Source: Shewanella piezotolerans WP3
Lineage (GTDB): Bacteria; Pseudomonadota; Gammaproteobacteria; Enterobacterales; Shewanellaceae
DNA: 64,000 nucleotides
NCBI RefSeq assembly: GCF_000014885.1
Contig: NC_011566.1
Coordinates: forward strand, 124,001 to 188,000
Direction of reading: 5' to 3'
Shown: positions 53,537 to 63,317 of the stretch, piece by piece
How the letters are laid out: each line of letters opens with the position of its first letter
Numbering within the stretch: the first letter of the stretch is position 1
Translations under genes and position numbers: made by a program
The notes under the pieces: model-generated
Seen by the model: only the letters and a program-made list of their open reading frames with translations
Databases searched by the model: none
What the model was told of the DNA's origin: nothing

Positions 53537-53566
53537 AAAAAAGAGCAGCCTAGCTGCTCTTTTTTA
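53537..53566. terminator. Bidirectional terminator, ferritin and GGDEF/EAL gene
   Basis: AAAA, stem AGAGCAGC / GCTGCTCT with a 3-nt loop, then TTTTTT. Sits between two convergent genes. Confidence 0.85.
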
Positions 53567-53580
53567 TATATTGGTATAGC

Positions 53581-56500
53581 CTAATTTACCGATGCCAGTG
53601 CTTTACGATCTATTATGCGGTTGATTGCCGTTTCATTTTCAAGAAAGGTCAGCAGGTTCTCGCTAGATAAGGGTTTTGACATTAGGTAACCCTGGGCGTA
53701 ATTGCAGCCTAATGATTGTAAGAAGTCCCACTGCTCTTCGGTTTCAATGCCTTCGGCAACCAGCGTCATCTCTAAACTTTGCCCCATCATAACAATGGCT
53801 TTAACGAGCTTAGCGTCGGACTGACTGACTGTAGCATTGTCGATAAAGCTCTTATCAATTTTAATGACTGAAATTGGGAACTGGTTGAGATAGCTTAATG
53901 CAGAGTAGCCAGTACCGAAATCATCAAGATAGATATCAACGCCTAAGTTTCTAATAGATTGCAGGATCTCTAAGCTGTAGGGTTTATCTTCTATCAATAA
54001 GCTTTCAGTGATCTCAATATGCACATAATGTGCTGCAATTTTATGGCGTAGTAATGCTTCCTCAAGAACTTGATAAAAGCTCAAACCGTTGGAGTTTATA
54101 CACTGACGGCCGGAAACATTAATAGCGATTTTTAGCATATGCCCTTGTGCATGCCAGCTAGACAGATCTGCGAGTGCTTGGTTTAACACCCATTCGCCTA
54201 GCGGTTCTATAAGTCCAGTCTCTTCAGCGATGGGAATAAATAGCGCTGGAGAGATAATGCCAAATTCAGGATCTCGCCAACGGATAAGCGCTTCTACACT
54301 GGATACTGTGCCGTGAGTCATATCAACTACAGGTTGATACTCCAAATAAAACTCAGACTTCTTAACCGCCTTTCTTAGCCTCTGTTCAAGCTGCATTCGT
54401 TCTAGCATCTCAACATTCATCTCAGGCGAGAAATATTGGAAGTGAGCGCGACCATCACGTTTTGCTTGGTACATGGCTGTTTCTGAGTTTCGCAGTAGCA
54501 TCTCAATATCTTGGCCATCTTCAGGGTAGAAAGCGATGCCGACGCTGGCGGAAATATTACTTTCAATAGCATCAAGTTTTAACGGTTGAACTAATACATC
54601 TACTAATTTGTGTGCCAGCTGTTCTGCAGTTTCAATGGCATTATGTTGCGGTGAGATAATGACAAACTCATCACCACCAAAACGAGCAATAGAGTCTTCT
54701 GGCCCGAGTACGGATTCAAGTCGTGTGGCTGACTGCTTTAAAATCTCATTGCCAGCTGCGTGGCCATGTAATTCATTAATGAACTTGAAGCGATCTAAAT
54801 CGATAAAGAACACTGCCACCTGAGAATTTGTTTGGCTGGCACCATCAATAGCGTGCTGCAGTCTAGATGAGAACTGATGTCTGTTGGGAAGCTTAGTTAA
54901 CGAGTCATAATTACTCTTGTACCAGAGATCTTGTTCATACTGTTTGTGGTTACTCACATCCAAAAATAGCCCTATGTATTGGCTTATTTGGCCTTGAGCA
55001 TTCTCAACTGCGGTTATTGATAGATATTCTGGGTAAACATTACCATCTTTACGTTTGTTCCAGATTTCACCTTCCCAATGGTTGGTCGTCGTTATCGAAT
55101 GCCAAAGCTGGCTGTAGAACTCTGGTTGATGGTGGTTAGAGCTAAGCACACTCGGCTTTTGTCCTTTTACCTCTTCAAGTGTATAACCCGTAATTTTGGT
55201 AAAAGCGGGATTAACTAACTCAATACGGTTATCGGCATTGGTGACCATAATGCCTTCGGATGAATGCTCAAATACCGCAGATGCTTGCTGCAAAGAGGTT
55301 CTGGCGAGCATGCGCTCGCTTAACATCTGGTTTAGTGCGGTAGATATCTGGGTTAATTCATCGTTCCCTTTAATCTCAATGTTCAGCTGTAGATTAGGAT
55401 CCTTTGCCATCTCTTCGACATCATTAACTATGGTCGTAATCGAGCTGATAAGGCTATTGGCGATGTATTTACCTAAGATAAACACCATGTAGAAAACCAA
55501 AACACCACTAAGAAAACTAATATACAGTGACGACACAATTAGCTGTTTTTGAACATCACTTTGACGGGCTATTTTGTGGGTCAATTGGATGTTCATTTGG
55601 TGCAATAAGCTTATTCGATCGCTGGCGGTAGCCCACCATTGTTTACTGCTAATTAACGGTGCTTGGTGTTGCAGTTGCTGCAGAGCCTGCTGCATATCGG
55701 CATATTGTTCGGCTAGCGAACTCATTGGGGCTGGCTGCTGTAGATTCTTACTTGCTTGCAATAGATGTTGGTAGTAGGTATCGGTAGTGCGCTTAATTGT
55801 CGCTATCAGAGCCGATTGCTGGCTGGTTAGGTTATCTCGGCGTGCAACATTTTCGAGGGCCATATTTAGCTCAAAATGGTGCTGTTCGAAATTGAGTTGA
55901 TATTGAGGCATAGCTGTCATTAAATAGCGATTATAGTCATAGGTTAAGCCCTTATACCCCATTAGTTCACTGAGCTTGTGGGCTTGCTCTATGAGTTCAA
56001 CCTGCTGCTTTAACTGTTGTAATAATACTCCGACTTGCCGCTGCTCCGGGCTTTCAATTATTTGATTTAGTTTGCTGCGATTTTCATTTGTCATCGCTAC
56101 GCTTGCATTCTCAACCGTATTTTCCAGTCGGTGAGTGATGTTGTCGATGGCTTCGTATGAGTCTGCGTTTAAGGTGGGGGCCGACAGTAATTGGTTGACT
56201 AAGCCGCGCTCTTGCCCTGCAAGTTCTTGAGCTTTTAAGATATTGACTAAATCAGCCTGTATCATTTCCAGGTAGGAGTCGTCACTTTTAAAACGTAGCT
56301 GAGAGATAAAGCTAATCAGCTTCTGATTTAGTTGGGAATAATAGTTAAAGTAATCACCACCATTAAGCTTGATTACTTGCTGACGCATCTTGAGTAGTTG
56401 TTGGTGTTCATCACTGCTGCGACTGAAGCGGGTTTGTAATAGGTGATAAAGCTCACGATCGTCTTTAGTGGTATCAAGAACCCTTTGCAATGCTTTGTTC

Positions 56501-56802
56501 TGTAGCAAACTTTGCAGTGCTAGGTCTGTTGCCAGCCACTGTTGTTGTAGTTCAGAGCTAAACTGCTTGCCTTGACTGCTGAGATAGCCTGCCGACAGGC
56601 CACGCTCTTTTTGCAATTCAAAAAGAATGTTTTCTATATCGAGAGTTACTTGGGTGGTAAACGAATTGGCAGAAGCGTCTTGGTATTGCTGGTAGAGCGA
56701 AACGGAATGTAGCCCGGCAAACACCACCAATATCAGCATTGGTAGAGAGGCGATAAGAAATAGTTTCTGTTTTAAGCTCAGGTGGCTTAATAGACTTAAC
56801 AT
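53581..56802 (-). CDS. NIT-HAMP-PAS-GGDEF-EAL c-di-GMP signalling protein
   Basis: A 1073-residue membrane protein. Order: N-terminal helix (residues 12-35), a periplasmic NIT-type sensor domain (FELQKERGLSAGYLSS; about 50-410), a second helix (425-447), HAMP (about 448-500), PAS (about 510-625: EGIMVTNADNRIELVNPAFTKITGYTLEE), GGDEF (about 635-800, RFGGDEFVIISP) and EAL (about 810-1060, EALIRW and NQFPISVIKIDKSFI). Both catalytic motifs look intact, so it could make and break c-di-GMP. The NIT domain is associated with nitrate/nitrite sensing in other proteins; the ligand here is not known. Confidence 0.88.
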   Translation of the reverse strand: MLSLLSHLSLKQKLFLIASLPMLILVVFAGLHSVSLYQQYQDASANSFTTQVTLDIENILFELQKERGLSAGYLSSQGKQFSSELQQQWLATDLALQSLLQNKALQRVLDTTKDDRELYHLLQTRFSRSSDEHQQLLKMRQQVIKLNGGDYFNYYSQLNQKLISFISQLRFKSDDSYLEMIQADLVNILKAQELAGQERGLVNQLLSAPTLNADSYEAIDNITHRLENTVENASVAMTNENRSKLNQIIESPEQRQVGVLLQQLKQQVELIEQAHKLSELMGYKGLTYDYNRYLMTAMPQYQLNFEQHHFELNMALENVARRDNLTSQQSALIATIKRTTDTYYQHLLQASKNLQQPAPMSSLAEQYADMQQALQQLQHQAPLISSKQWWATASDRISLLHQMNIQLTHKIARQSDVQKQLIVSSLYISFLSGVLVFYMVFILGKYIANSLISSITTIVNDVEEMAKDPNLQLNIEIKGNDELTQISTALNQMLSERMLARTSLQQASAVFEHSSEGIMVTNADNRIELVNPAFTKITGYTLEEVKGQKPSVLSSNHHQPEFYSQLWHSITTTNHWEGEIWNKRKDGNVYPEYLSITAVENAQGQISQYIGLFLDVSNHKQYEQDLWYKSNYDSLTKLPNRHQFSSRLQHAIDGASQTNSQVAVFFIDLDRFKFINELHGHAAGNEILKQSATRLESVLGPEDSIARFGGDEFVIISPQHNAIETAEQLAHKLVDVLVQPLKLDAIESNISASVGIAFYPEDGQDIEMLLRNSETAMYQAKRDGRAHFQYFSPEMNVEMLERMQLEQRLRKAVKKSEFYLEYQPVVDMTHGTVSSVEALIRWRDPEFGIISPALFIPIAEETGLIEPLGEWVLNQALADLSSWHAQGHMLKIAINVSGRQCINSNGLSFYQVLEEALLRHKIAAHYVHIEITESLLIEDKPYSLEILQSIRNLGVDIYLDDFGTGYSALSYLNQFPISVIKIDKSFIDNATVSQSDAKLVKAIVMMGQSLEMTLVAEGIETEEQWDFLQSLGCNYAQGYLMSKPLSSENLLTFLENETAINRIIDRKALASVN

Positions 56803-57080
56803 TCGGCGACAACCTTTTCACGTAACAGTTTGACTGTTAAATATGTTGTTTTAATCTTAAAAGTGAAGATAGGAGATTAAAAAATTGCGCCAAATAATAA
56901 CCATATTCAGAATGTGGAGTCTCAGTTAATTCATCAAAGTCTAATCTAGGTCACGAATTTAACTAATAGTGTCAAAATCGTGGCTAATTCTCTCTTCTTA
57001 TTCGTAATTATTTTGCCACTGTCAATTACCGAAAAAGGTGATAAATGCGTGTTTACTAAATTATTTCTCCGTTAAGCTAA

Positions 57081-57392
57081 TACCAATTGCATTAAGTATT
57101 TGACCAGTTCAGAGCCCCTCAGTCTTTTCAATTCAAAGCGCATTGGTAAAGAAATGGTTGTTCCCTTTTAAGCCAATGCAAAGCAGAAGTGGAAAGACTG
57201 AGGAACTCACGTAGTGTGGGTTTCAAAACGCTGTATGATTCGCTATGGGATTTGGATATACGACTAAATGGATTTAGGAGGTAGAGCGAAGCAGGATGCC
57301 AGAGCCGAGAATAACTATTAGCTCAAATCCCACTACTTTCCTACAGCGTTTTGAATTCCCGCTGAATGGTCAAACTTTTAATGCAATTGGTA
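57081..57392 (+). mobile_element. MITE-like element, family C, copy 3 (312 bp)
   Basis: Same terminal repeats, length and nearly the same sequence as copy 1 at 3536-3847, flanked by TAA on both sides. It lies between the GGDEF/EAL gene and ribB. No gene is interrupted. Confidence 0.85.
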
Positions 57393-57430
57393 TAAGGCTA
57401 AGTATTGACTGATGTATAGCTTACTCGTAC

Positions 57431-57463
57431 AAAAAAGGTCATGCAGTAGGCATGACCTTTTTT
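57431..57463 (-). terminator. Terminator of ribB
   Basis: Stem GGTCATGC / GCATGACC with a 5-nt loop and A6/T6 arms; reads well on the minus strand after ribB. Confidence 0.8.
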
Positions 57464-57508
57464 GTTTCAATAGCATAACAACATACTGAAGTTACACTGT
57501 GATTTAGA

Positions 57509-58147
57509 TTATTGTGAGTTACGATAAGCCACAATATCTTCAATGGTCAGTACTGGCATATTATGCTGTTGACCAAATTCGACGATTTCAGGTAGGCGTG
57601 CCATGGTGCCATCGGGCAAAGTCACTTCACATAGAACACCGAAAGGTTTAAGACCTGCGAGCTTCATCAAGTCGACAGTACCTTCGGTATGACCGCGACG
57701 CTCTAATACACCACCTGGACGAGCACGAAGAGGATAAACATGGCCTGGACGAGCTAAATCGCCAGGCTTGGCGCCATCAGCAATAGCAGCTTTTACCGTG
57801 GTAACACGGTCTGCAGCCGAAACTCCTGTAGTGACTCCCTCTTTAGCTTCGATACTGACGGTAAACGCAGTACCGTATTGGCTGTTGTTATCAACAACCA
57901 TAGGTGGCAGTTCAAGCTGAGTGATGCGCTCATCGGTTAGGCATAGACATACAATGCCGCTGCACTCTCGAATAAGTAGCGCCATCTGCTCATTGGTAAG
58001 GGTTTCGGCGCTATAGATAAGATCGCCTTCGTTTTCTCTATCTTCATCATCAACCACTAACACTCCTTTGCCTTCGCGAAGGGCGGTAAGTGCTGCATTG
58101 ACGCGTTCGATAGCGTTGCCATAAGGCGCTAGTAAAGACTGATTCAT
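57509..58147 (-). CDS. ribB: 3,4-dihydroxy-2-butanone 4-phosphate synthase
   Basis: A 212-residue enzyme making DHBP and formate from ribulose 5-phosphate for riboflavin. Motifs: VVDDEDRENEGDLIYSAE and HVYPLRARPGGVLERRGHTEGTVDL. It lacks the GTP cyclohydrolase II half, as in the stand-alone ribB form. The start ATG 58147 has AAGGA 8 nt upstream; the ORF is open two codons further. It is controlled by the FMN riboswitch upstream. Confidence 0.92.
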   Translation of the reverse strand: MNQSLLAPYGNAIERVNAALTALREGKGVLVVDDEDRENEGDLIYSAETLTNEQMALLIRECSGIVCLCLTDERITQLELPPMVVDNNSQYGTAFTVSIEAKEGVTTGVSAADRVTTVKAAIADGAKPGDLARPGHVYPLRARPGGVLERRGHTEGTVDLMKLAGLKPFGVLCEVTLPDGTMARLPEIVEFGQQHNMPVLTIEDIVAYRNSQ

Positions 58148-58340
58148 GGTAAACATCCTTAAATAAACTACATTGGGTTGCCAGAATCAGGGCGTACAGA
58201 AAATGACACCTGCATCATAGATAGATGCATGTGCTTAATAAGAGGTGAATTCAATTTTGTTCAAGCAGGCTGCATTAGGGGATCTGCACGCGGCAAAACA
58301 CACTGAAGCAGCTTGTAAAAGCAAACTTGTTCAATCTTAT

Positions 58341-58573
58341 ATTCTCTTTCATCCGGACTTAGTACACGCAATGCACATAGTGCGCAGCAGTATTCATTAC
58401 CGTCGGCTCTGGAGTAGGTGCAACCTGTAAAAGGTCTGTTTACCAGATCTGCTTGACCCTACTAGTGGACATCTTGTCACTATCAGTAGGCGCTCGCGGG
58501 CTTTTATGAAGCTGTATAGCTACAACTTACATAACTTACCGCCGGTGGGGAGTCACACCCCGCCCTGAGAATT
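58341..58573 (-). promoter_or_regulatory. FMN riboswitch (RFN element) upstream of ribB
   Basis: On the minus strand the leader carries the conserved RFN segments: GGGGTGTGACTCCCCACCGGCGG near 58535-58560, AGCCCGCGAGCGCC near 58490-58502, and GAGCCGACGGT ... GTCCGGATGAAAGAGAAT near 58340-58400. FMN binding should reduce ribB expression. The remaining leader to the ribB start carries the expression platform. The small open frame on the other strand at 58245-58430 is a shadow. Confidence 0.9.
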
Positions 58574-58724
58574 ATGTTGATTTCTGTTTGATAACAGATA
58601 AACGCCGCTATGTTGCGTCAATTTGATTAAAATGACAAGCTGGGGATCTGACAAATGTGGTGGGGGTAGAGAACTTGTTTACTGACGAACCCGCCATGAC
58701 TTTATGCTGACAAGGACGCCGCGA

Positions 58725-60884
58725 ATGAAATTAATGTTAGCCCTCACACTAAGCACCTTTTTGCTATTTGGATGTAAAAACATGATCCCTAAGACTGAAA
58801 TCGATGCCCCCATTGCGGAAAAAATACCTCATAGCATGACCTTACATGGTGAGACTCGGGTCGACGATTATTACTGGATGCGCGATGATGAGCGCAAAGA
58901 CCCTAAGATCATTGCTCACCTTAATGCTGAAAATGACTACACCAAAGCGCAATTCAAACCTTATGATGGCCTTAAAAAACAGTTGTTTGAAGAGTTAGTG
59001 GCGAGACTTGATAAGGATGAATCAAGCGTACCTTATTTCTGGCATAAGCATTGGTATTATCGTTATTACAAAGAAGGTTTTGAATACCCCATTGTTGCTC
59101 GAAAAACAGCGATTGATAGTAATGATGAGTTGGTGCTGCTTGATGTGAATGAGCGAGCTGCAGGGCACGATTTCTATGGTTTAGGTGGTGTATCTGTTAG
59201 CCCCGATGAAAGCAAGCTAGTGTTTGGTGAAGACTTACTGAGTCGCCGTATTTATAGCCTCTATTTTAAAGATCTTGTCAGCGGCGAGCTGATAACAGAT
59301 AAGCTCGAAGGCACCGATGGACGAGTGGTGTGGGCTAATGACAACCAGCATCTATTTTACATCGCCAAAGATCCACAAACCTTATTAGGCTATCAAGTGT
59401 TTCGCCATAAGCTTGGCACCGCACAAGCTGAAGATGTACTGGTGTATGAAGAGCAAGATGACACCTTTTACATTGGCCTAGGTAAGTCGCTAGATGAAAC
59501 CGAAATAGCCTTATACGCTGAGAGTACCATTACCAGCGAAGTGTTAATGCTTGATGCTAATGCGGCCTTGGCTGAGTTTAAAGCGGTATTGCCACGTGAA
59601 GAGGGCCATGAATACTCAGTCTCTAAGTTGGGAGAGACTTACTACATCTTAACCAACTGGCAAGCGAGCAATTTTAGACTGATGAAGGTCGCAGTCGATA
59701 GCGCAGCCGATAAACAGGCTTGGCAAGATGTGATTGCTCATGATCCTCAGTCGAGAATTGAAGACGTTCTACTGTTAACACAATACATGGTGGTGCAAAC
59801 TCGTGAGCGTGGCATTAGCCGAATCCATGTTTATCCCTTGAAAGATAAAGATTTTGATATGAGTGCTGGTGTCGAACTTGAGTTTAATGATCCCGCCTAT
59901 GTGGTTGGCTTCGATGTTAATGCGAGTCAGCAGAGCGATAAGCTTAGGCTGTATTACTCAAGCCCAACCACGCCTGAGTCGGTTTATGAATATGATCTTA
60001 CTCAACCCAATCAGCGCCAATTGCTCAAGCAAGAAAAAGTGCTTGGCGGCTTTGATGCAACGCTATACCAAGCAGAGCGGTTATTTGTAAAAGCCCGTGA
60101 TGGAAAAGAGGTACCAGTGACACTGGTTTACCGTAAAGAGATGTTTAACAAAGATGGCACTAATCCATTATATCAATATGGCTATGGTTCCTACGGTTAT
60201 ACGGTAGAGCCTGATTTTAGCTCTTCTATTTTGAGCTTACTGGATCGTGGCTTTGTTTACTCGATTGCCCATGTTCGTGGTTCAGAGATGCTTGGCCGTG
60301 GTTGGTATGACGATGGACGTATGCTCAATAAGCAAAATAGCTTCAATGATTTTATCGATGTGACTCAAGCATTAACCGCACAAGGTTATGGCGACAAAAA
60401 CAAAGTGGTTGCTGCAGGTGGCAGTGCTGGTGGCCTGCTCATGGGCGGCGTAATCAACCAAGCCCCACAAAGCTACTTTGCGGTGGCTGCGCACGTACCG
60501 TTTGTTGATATCGTAACCACTATGCTGGATGAAACTATTCCACTGACCACAAACGAATACGACGAGTGGGGCAACCCAAATGAGAAGGTCTACTTTGACT
60601 ATATGCTGAGTTACTCGCCTTATGATCAAGCTAAAGCGCAGGGTTATCCACATCTGCTAGTCACCACAGGCTTACATGATTCACAAGTGCAGTACTTCGA
60701 GCCCGCTAAATGGGTCGCTAAGCTGCGTGACATTAAAACCGACGATAATTTGTTACTGTTTGATACCGATATGGAAGCAGGGCACGGTGGCAAGAGTGGC
60801 CGTTATCGCCAATATGAAGACAAAGCACAAGAGTACGCTTTCTTCATCGGTTTGCTCGGTTTAGATAAGGCAAAAGCTAACTAG
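58725..60884 (+). CDS. ptrB: Oligopeptidase B-like prolyl oligopeptidase, lipoprotein
   Basis: A 719-residue S9A serine peptidase with a seven-bladed propeller (about 60-440) and a C-terminal hydrolase domain. The nucleophile is in AAGGSAGGLLMG, the Asp in TTGLHDSQVQYFEPAKW and the His in GHGGKSGRYR. Oligopeptidase B cleaves short peptides after Arg or Lys. A lipobox LLFGC (about residue 17) suggests anchoring in the envelope, unlike the cytoplasmic E. coli enzyme. ATG 58725 follows AAGGA by 8 nt; an earlier ATG at 58704 lacks it. Confidence 0.85.
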   Translation: MKLMLALTLSTFLLFGCKNMIPKTEIDAPIAEKIPHSMTLHGETRVDDYYWMRDDERKDPKIIAHLNAENDYTKAQFKPYDGLKKQLFEELVARLDKDESSVPYFWHKHWYYRYYKEGFEYPIVARKTAIDSNDELVLLDVNERAAGHDFYGLGGVSVSPDESKLVFGEDLLSRRIYSLYFKDLVSGELITDKLEGTDGRVVWANDNQHLFYIAKDPQTLLGYQVFRHKLGTAQAEDVLVYEEQDDTFYIGLGKSLDETEIALYAESTITSEVLMLDANAALAEFKAVLPREEGHEYSVSKLGETYYILTNWQASNFRLMKVAVDSAADKQAWQDVIAHDPQSRIEDVLLLTQYMVVQTRERGISRIHVYPLKDKDFDMSAGVELEFNDPAYVVGFDVNASQQSDKLRLYYSSPTTPESVYEYDLTQPNQRQLLKQEKVLGGFDATLYQAERLFVKARDGKEVPVTLVYRKEMFNKDGTNPLYQYGYGSYGYTVEPDFSSSILSLLDRGFVYSIAHVRGSEMLGRGWYDDGRMLNKQNSFNDFIDVTQALTAQGYGDKNKVVAAGGSAGGLLMGGVINQAPQSYFAVAAHVPFVDIVTTMLDETIPLTTNEYDEWGNPNEKVYFDYMLSYSPYDQAKAQGYPHLLVTTGLHDSQVQYFEPAKWVAKLRDIKTDDNLLLFDTDMEAGHGGKSGRYRQYEDKAQEYAFFIGLLGLDKAKAN

Positions 60885-61147
60885 TGGCAGCTGAGTCCGT
60901 CTGGTATCTGTATATGGTGCGCTGTGCTAACGGCCACCTATATACAGGAGTAACCACCGATGTCGCACGGCGTTTTAGCGAGCATCAAAGTGGCAGCGCT
61001 AAGTCTGCCAAGTTTTTGCGCGGTAAAGGCCCCTTAACTTTAGCCTACTCGGAAACTGTAGGCAGCCGCAGTGAAGCACTAAAGCGTGAGATTGTCTTGA
61101 AGAAATGGCCTAGGGCTAAGAAGCTGGCGTTGATAGAAAGCCGCTAG
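60884..61147 (+). CDS. yhbQ: GIY-YIG endonuclease-like protein (YhbQ / UPF0213)
   Basis: An 87-residue protein with the GIY-YIG fold: WYLYMVRCANGHLYTGVTTDVARRFSEH and KGPLTLAYSETVGSRSEALKREIVLKK. This compact form is the YhbQ/UPF0213 family, linked to DNA binding or repair but not well characterised. GTG 60884 overlaps the peptidase stop by one base (TAGTG). The convergent transporter gene ends 18 nt downstream. Confidence 0.9.
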   Translation: MAAESVWYLYMVRCANGHLYTGVTTDVARRFSEHQSGSAKSAKFLRGKGPLTLAYSETVGSRSEALKREIVLKKWPRAKKLALIESR

Positions 61148-61164
61148 CCAAGCTAGCATTGTTG

Positions 61165-61974
61165 TTATTGTAGAATCATGTTTGCAGCGACAGCTAACAA
61201 TAATACTGCGAAAATTTTCTTTATAACTGATACCGGTAGGTAGTGGGTCGATTTGGCGCCTAAGGGAGCGGTAAACCAAGAGGTGCAAACAATACCGAAT
61301 AGAGCGGGTAAATACACAAACCCTGCAAAACCGTCTGCTAAAGCAAAAAGGTGACTTCCAGCGCTGATGTAACCTATTGAGCCAAATAATGCGATAACAA
61401 TCCCGCAAGCGGATGCACAGCCGATGGCCTTTTTCATGTCGAGTGAGAAAAACGTCAACAAAGGCACCAAGAGTGCACCGCCACCAATCCCTATCATGGC
61501 TGACAAGCTACCTGTGATCGTCGTCAAAACAGTTAACAAACCCTTATGAGGCATTTTTCGCTCAGTGCTAGAGTGACTTTTATTACTGTAAAGCATCTTA
61601 AAAGCAATCAGCACTACACTTACGGCAAACACAATACGCACAATTTTTTCTGGCAATAGCGAGGCCATAAAGCCGCTGATAAGTGCGCCAAGAGCAACTC
61701 CTACCATAACCCAAGGCGTTAGGTTCCACGGCACATTACCATTCTTGTGATGAGCGATTGCCGAAGATGTAGAGGTAAATAAAATTGATGCTAATGAGGT
61801 GGCAATTGCGGCAATCATCACTTGTTCAGCCGGTAAAACTTCAAAATGAAGTAAAATGCTGCTTAGCACTGGCACAATAACTAGCCCACCACCAATACCT
61901 AGCAGGCCCGCTAAAAAACCAACTCCACAACCTAGCAATGCGCAGTAAATAACCAACAATAGCAACTCACTCAT
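61165..61974 (-). CDS. TauE/SafE-family sulfite or anion exporter
   Basis: A 269-residue inner-membrane protein with about eight helices. Repeated GLLGIGGGLVIVPVLS and SAMIGIGGGALLVPLLTF are the family signature (G-I-G-G-G). Members export sulfite, sulfoacetate or other small anions. A neighbouring methionine synthase pair suggests sulfur metabolism but does not prove it. Confidence 0.85.
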   Translation of the reverse strand: MSELLLLVIYCALLGCGVGFLAGLLGIGGGLVIVPVLSSILLHFEVLPAEQVMIAAIATSLASILFTSTSSAIAHHKNGNVPWNLTPWVMVGVALGALISGFMASLLPEKIVRIVFAVSVVLIAFKMLYSNKSHSSTERKMPHKGLLTVLTTITGSLSAMIGIGGGALLVPLLTFFSLDMKKAIGCASACGIVIALFGSIGYISAGSHLFALADGFAGFVYLPALFGIVCTSWFTAPLGAKSTHYLPVSVIKKIFAVLLLAVAANMILQ

Positions 61975-62311
61975 TCAGTTTATCTCTTTATATAATTAGA
62001 AATAGCGTGCTAAGTTAATTAAATTGCGCTCGCTTCAAGTTAATTAATATAACTGACATCCGACTAATTTTTCAAACTAAATGGAACATGAATATCACTC
62101 ATGTTGAGCGTGAATTAAAAGCGCTATTGTTAATGCGTTGAAACAAGTATAAATAGATTCTAATATTTAAGTTGTCATCATTACCGTTGTTCTTTGTTTA
62201 AGTCATCAGTAATAAATATTTAAAGCTGAGAGGGTTTGAATAGAGTAAGTAAGACCTATCAGGGTAAAAATAAATTTAACTTTATCTCAGTAAACAGGAT
62301 ACCGAATCACA
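61975..62311. other. Divergent intergenic region of the exporter and mesX
   Basis: About 340 bp, AT-rich, containing the promoters of both genes. I did not find a clear MetJ box, SAM riboswitch or terminator. Confidence 0.35.
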
Positions 62312-63286
62312 ATGAGTAATCACTTTAACTTTGCCATCAAGAGCATTTCTCTCGATGAGAATTATCACCCTGCAAACAGTACTCGCATCACGACCAACTT
62401 TGCTAATTTGGCTAGAGGCGACCGTCGTCGCGAGAATTTGAGAAATGCCCTGAAAATGATAGACAATAATTTTAATGCCTTGGCTGGTTGGGATAATCCT
62501 AATGGTGACCGGTATTCTGTAGAGCTAGAAATTGTCTCTGTTGACATGGATATCGAAAGCGGTGGGCAGGCCTTCCCATCAATTGAAGTGTTGAAAACCA
62601 ATATTATTGATCATAAAAATAACGAGCGTATTGAAGGTATAGTTGGAAATAACTTTTCCTCTTATGTCCGAGATTATGATTTCAGCGTATTATTATTAGA
62701 ACACAACAAAGGTAGATCAAATTTTAGTATTCCAAGTGGTTTTGGTGAGTTACATGGAAATTTATTTAAATGCTTTATTAACTCCGATATATACAAACAG
62801 AATTTTAATAAACTGCCAGTTATATGCCTCAGTGTTTCAGATAATAAAATATATACGCGCACTGAGAATCAACATCCAATACTAGGCCTTGAATACTTAC
62901 CCAATGAATCTTCTTTGACTGAACAGTATTTCAAAAAAATGGGGCTGCAGGTTCGCTATTTTATGCCAGCTAATAGTGTAGCCCCGCTAGCGTTCTATTT
63001 CTTTGGTGATCTGCTTAGCGATTACACTAATCTTGAGCTTATCAGTACTATCAGCACGATGGGGGCTTTTCAAAAAATCTATCGACCTGAGATCTACAAT
63101 GCTAATGCTGTAGCGGGTAAATGTTATCAACCAAACTTGAAGAACCTAGATCATTCATTAACTCAAATTGTTTATGACCGAGAAGAACGCAGCCAGTTGG
63201 CGATTGAGCAAGGAAAGTTTGCAGAAGAGCATTTTATCAAACCATACCAAACAGTGCTTGAGCAGTGGTCTGCAAATTACGCTTAA
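62312..63286 (+). CDS. mesX: MesX (DUF1852), partner of a folate-independent methionine synthase
   Basis: A 324-residue DUF1852 protein. The N-terminal FAIKSISLDENYHPANSTRITTNFANLARG and the pair ILGLEYLPNESSLTEQYFKKMGLQVRYFMPANSVAPLAFYF are typical. In characterised bacteria MesX is needed, with oxygen, for the folate-independent methionine synthase MesD, which follows 31 nt downstream. Its exact role, possibly supplying a methyl donor or cofactor, is not established. Confidence 0.88.
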   Translation: MSNHFNFAIKSISLDENYHPANSTRITTNFANLARGDRRRENLRNALKMIDNNFNALAGWDNPNGDRYSVELEIVSVDMDIESGGQAFPSIEVLKTNIIDHKNNERIEGIVGNNFSSYVRDYDFSVLLLEHNKGRSNFSIPSGFGELHGNLFKCFINSDIYKQNFNKLPVICLSVSDNKIYTRTENQHPILGLEYLPNESSLTEQYFKKMGLQVRYFMPANSVAPLAFYFFGDLLSDYTNLELISTISTMGAFQKIYRPEIYNANAVAGKCYQPNLKNLDHSLTQIVYDREERSQLAIEQGKFAEEHFIKPYQTVLEQWSANYA

Positions 63287-63317
63287 TAACAAACCTAAAT
63301 AGACAGTAGCAATTATT

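Noticed and set aside
58245..58430. A plus-strand frame upstream of ribB
   Set aside because: It is antisense to the FMN riboswitch, whose conserved sequence explains the region.
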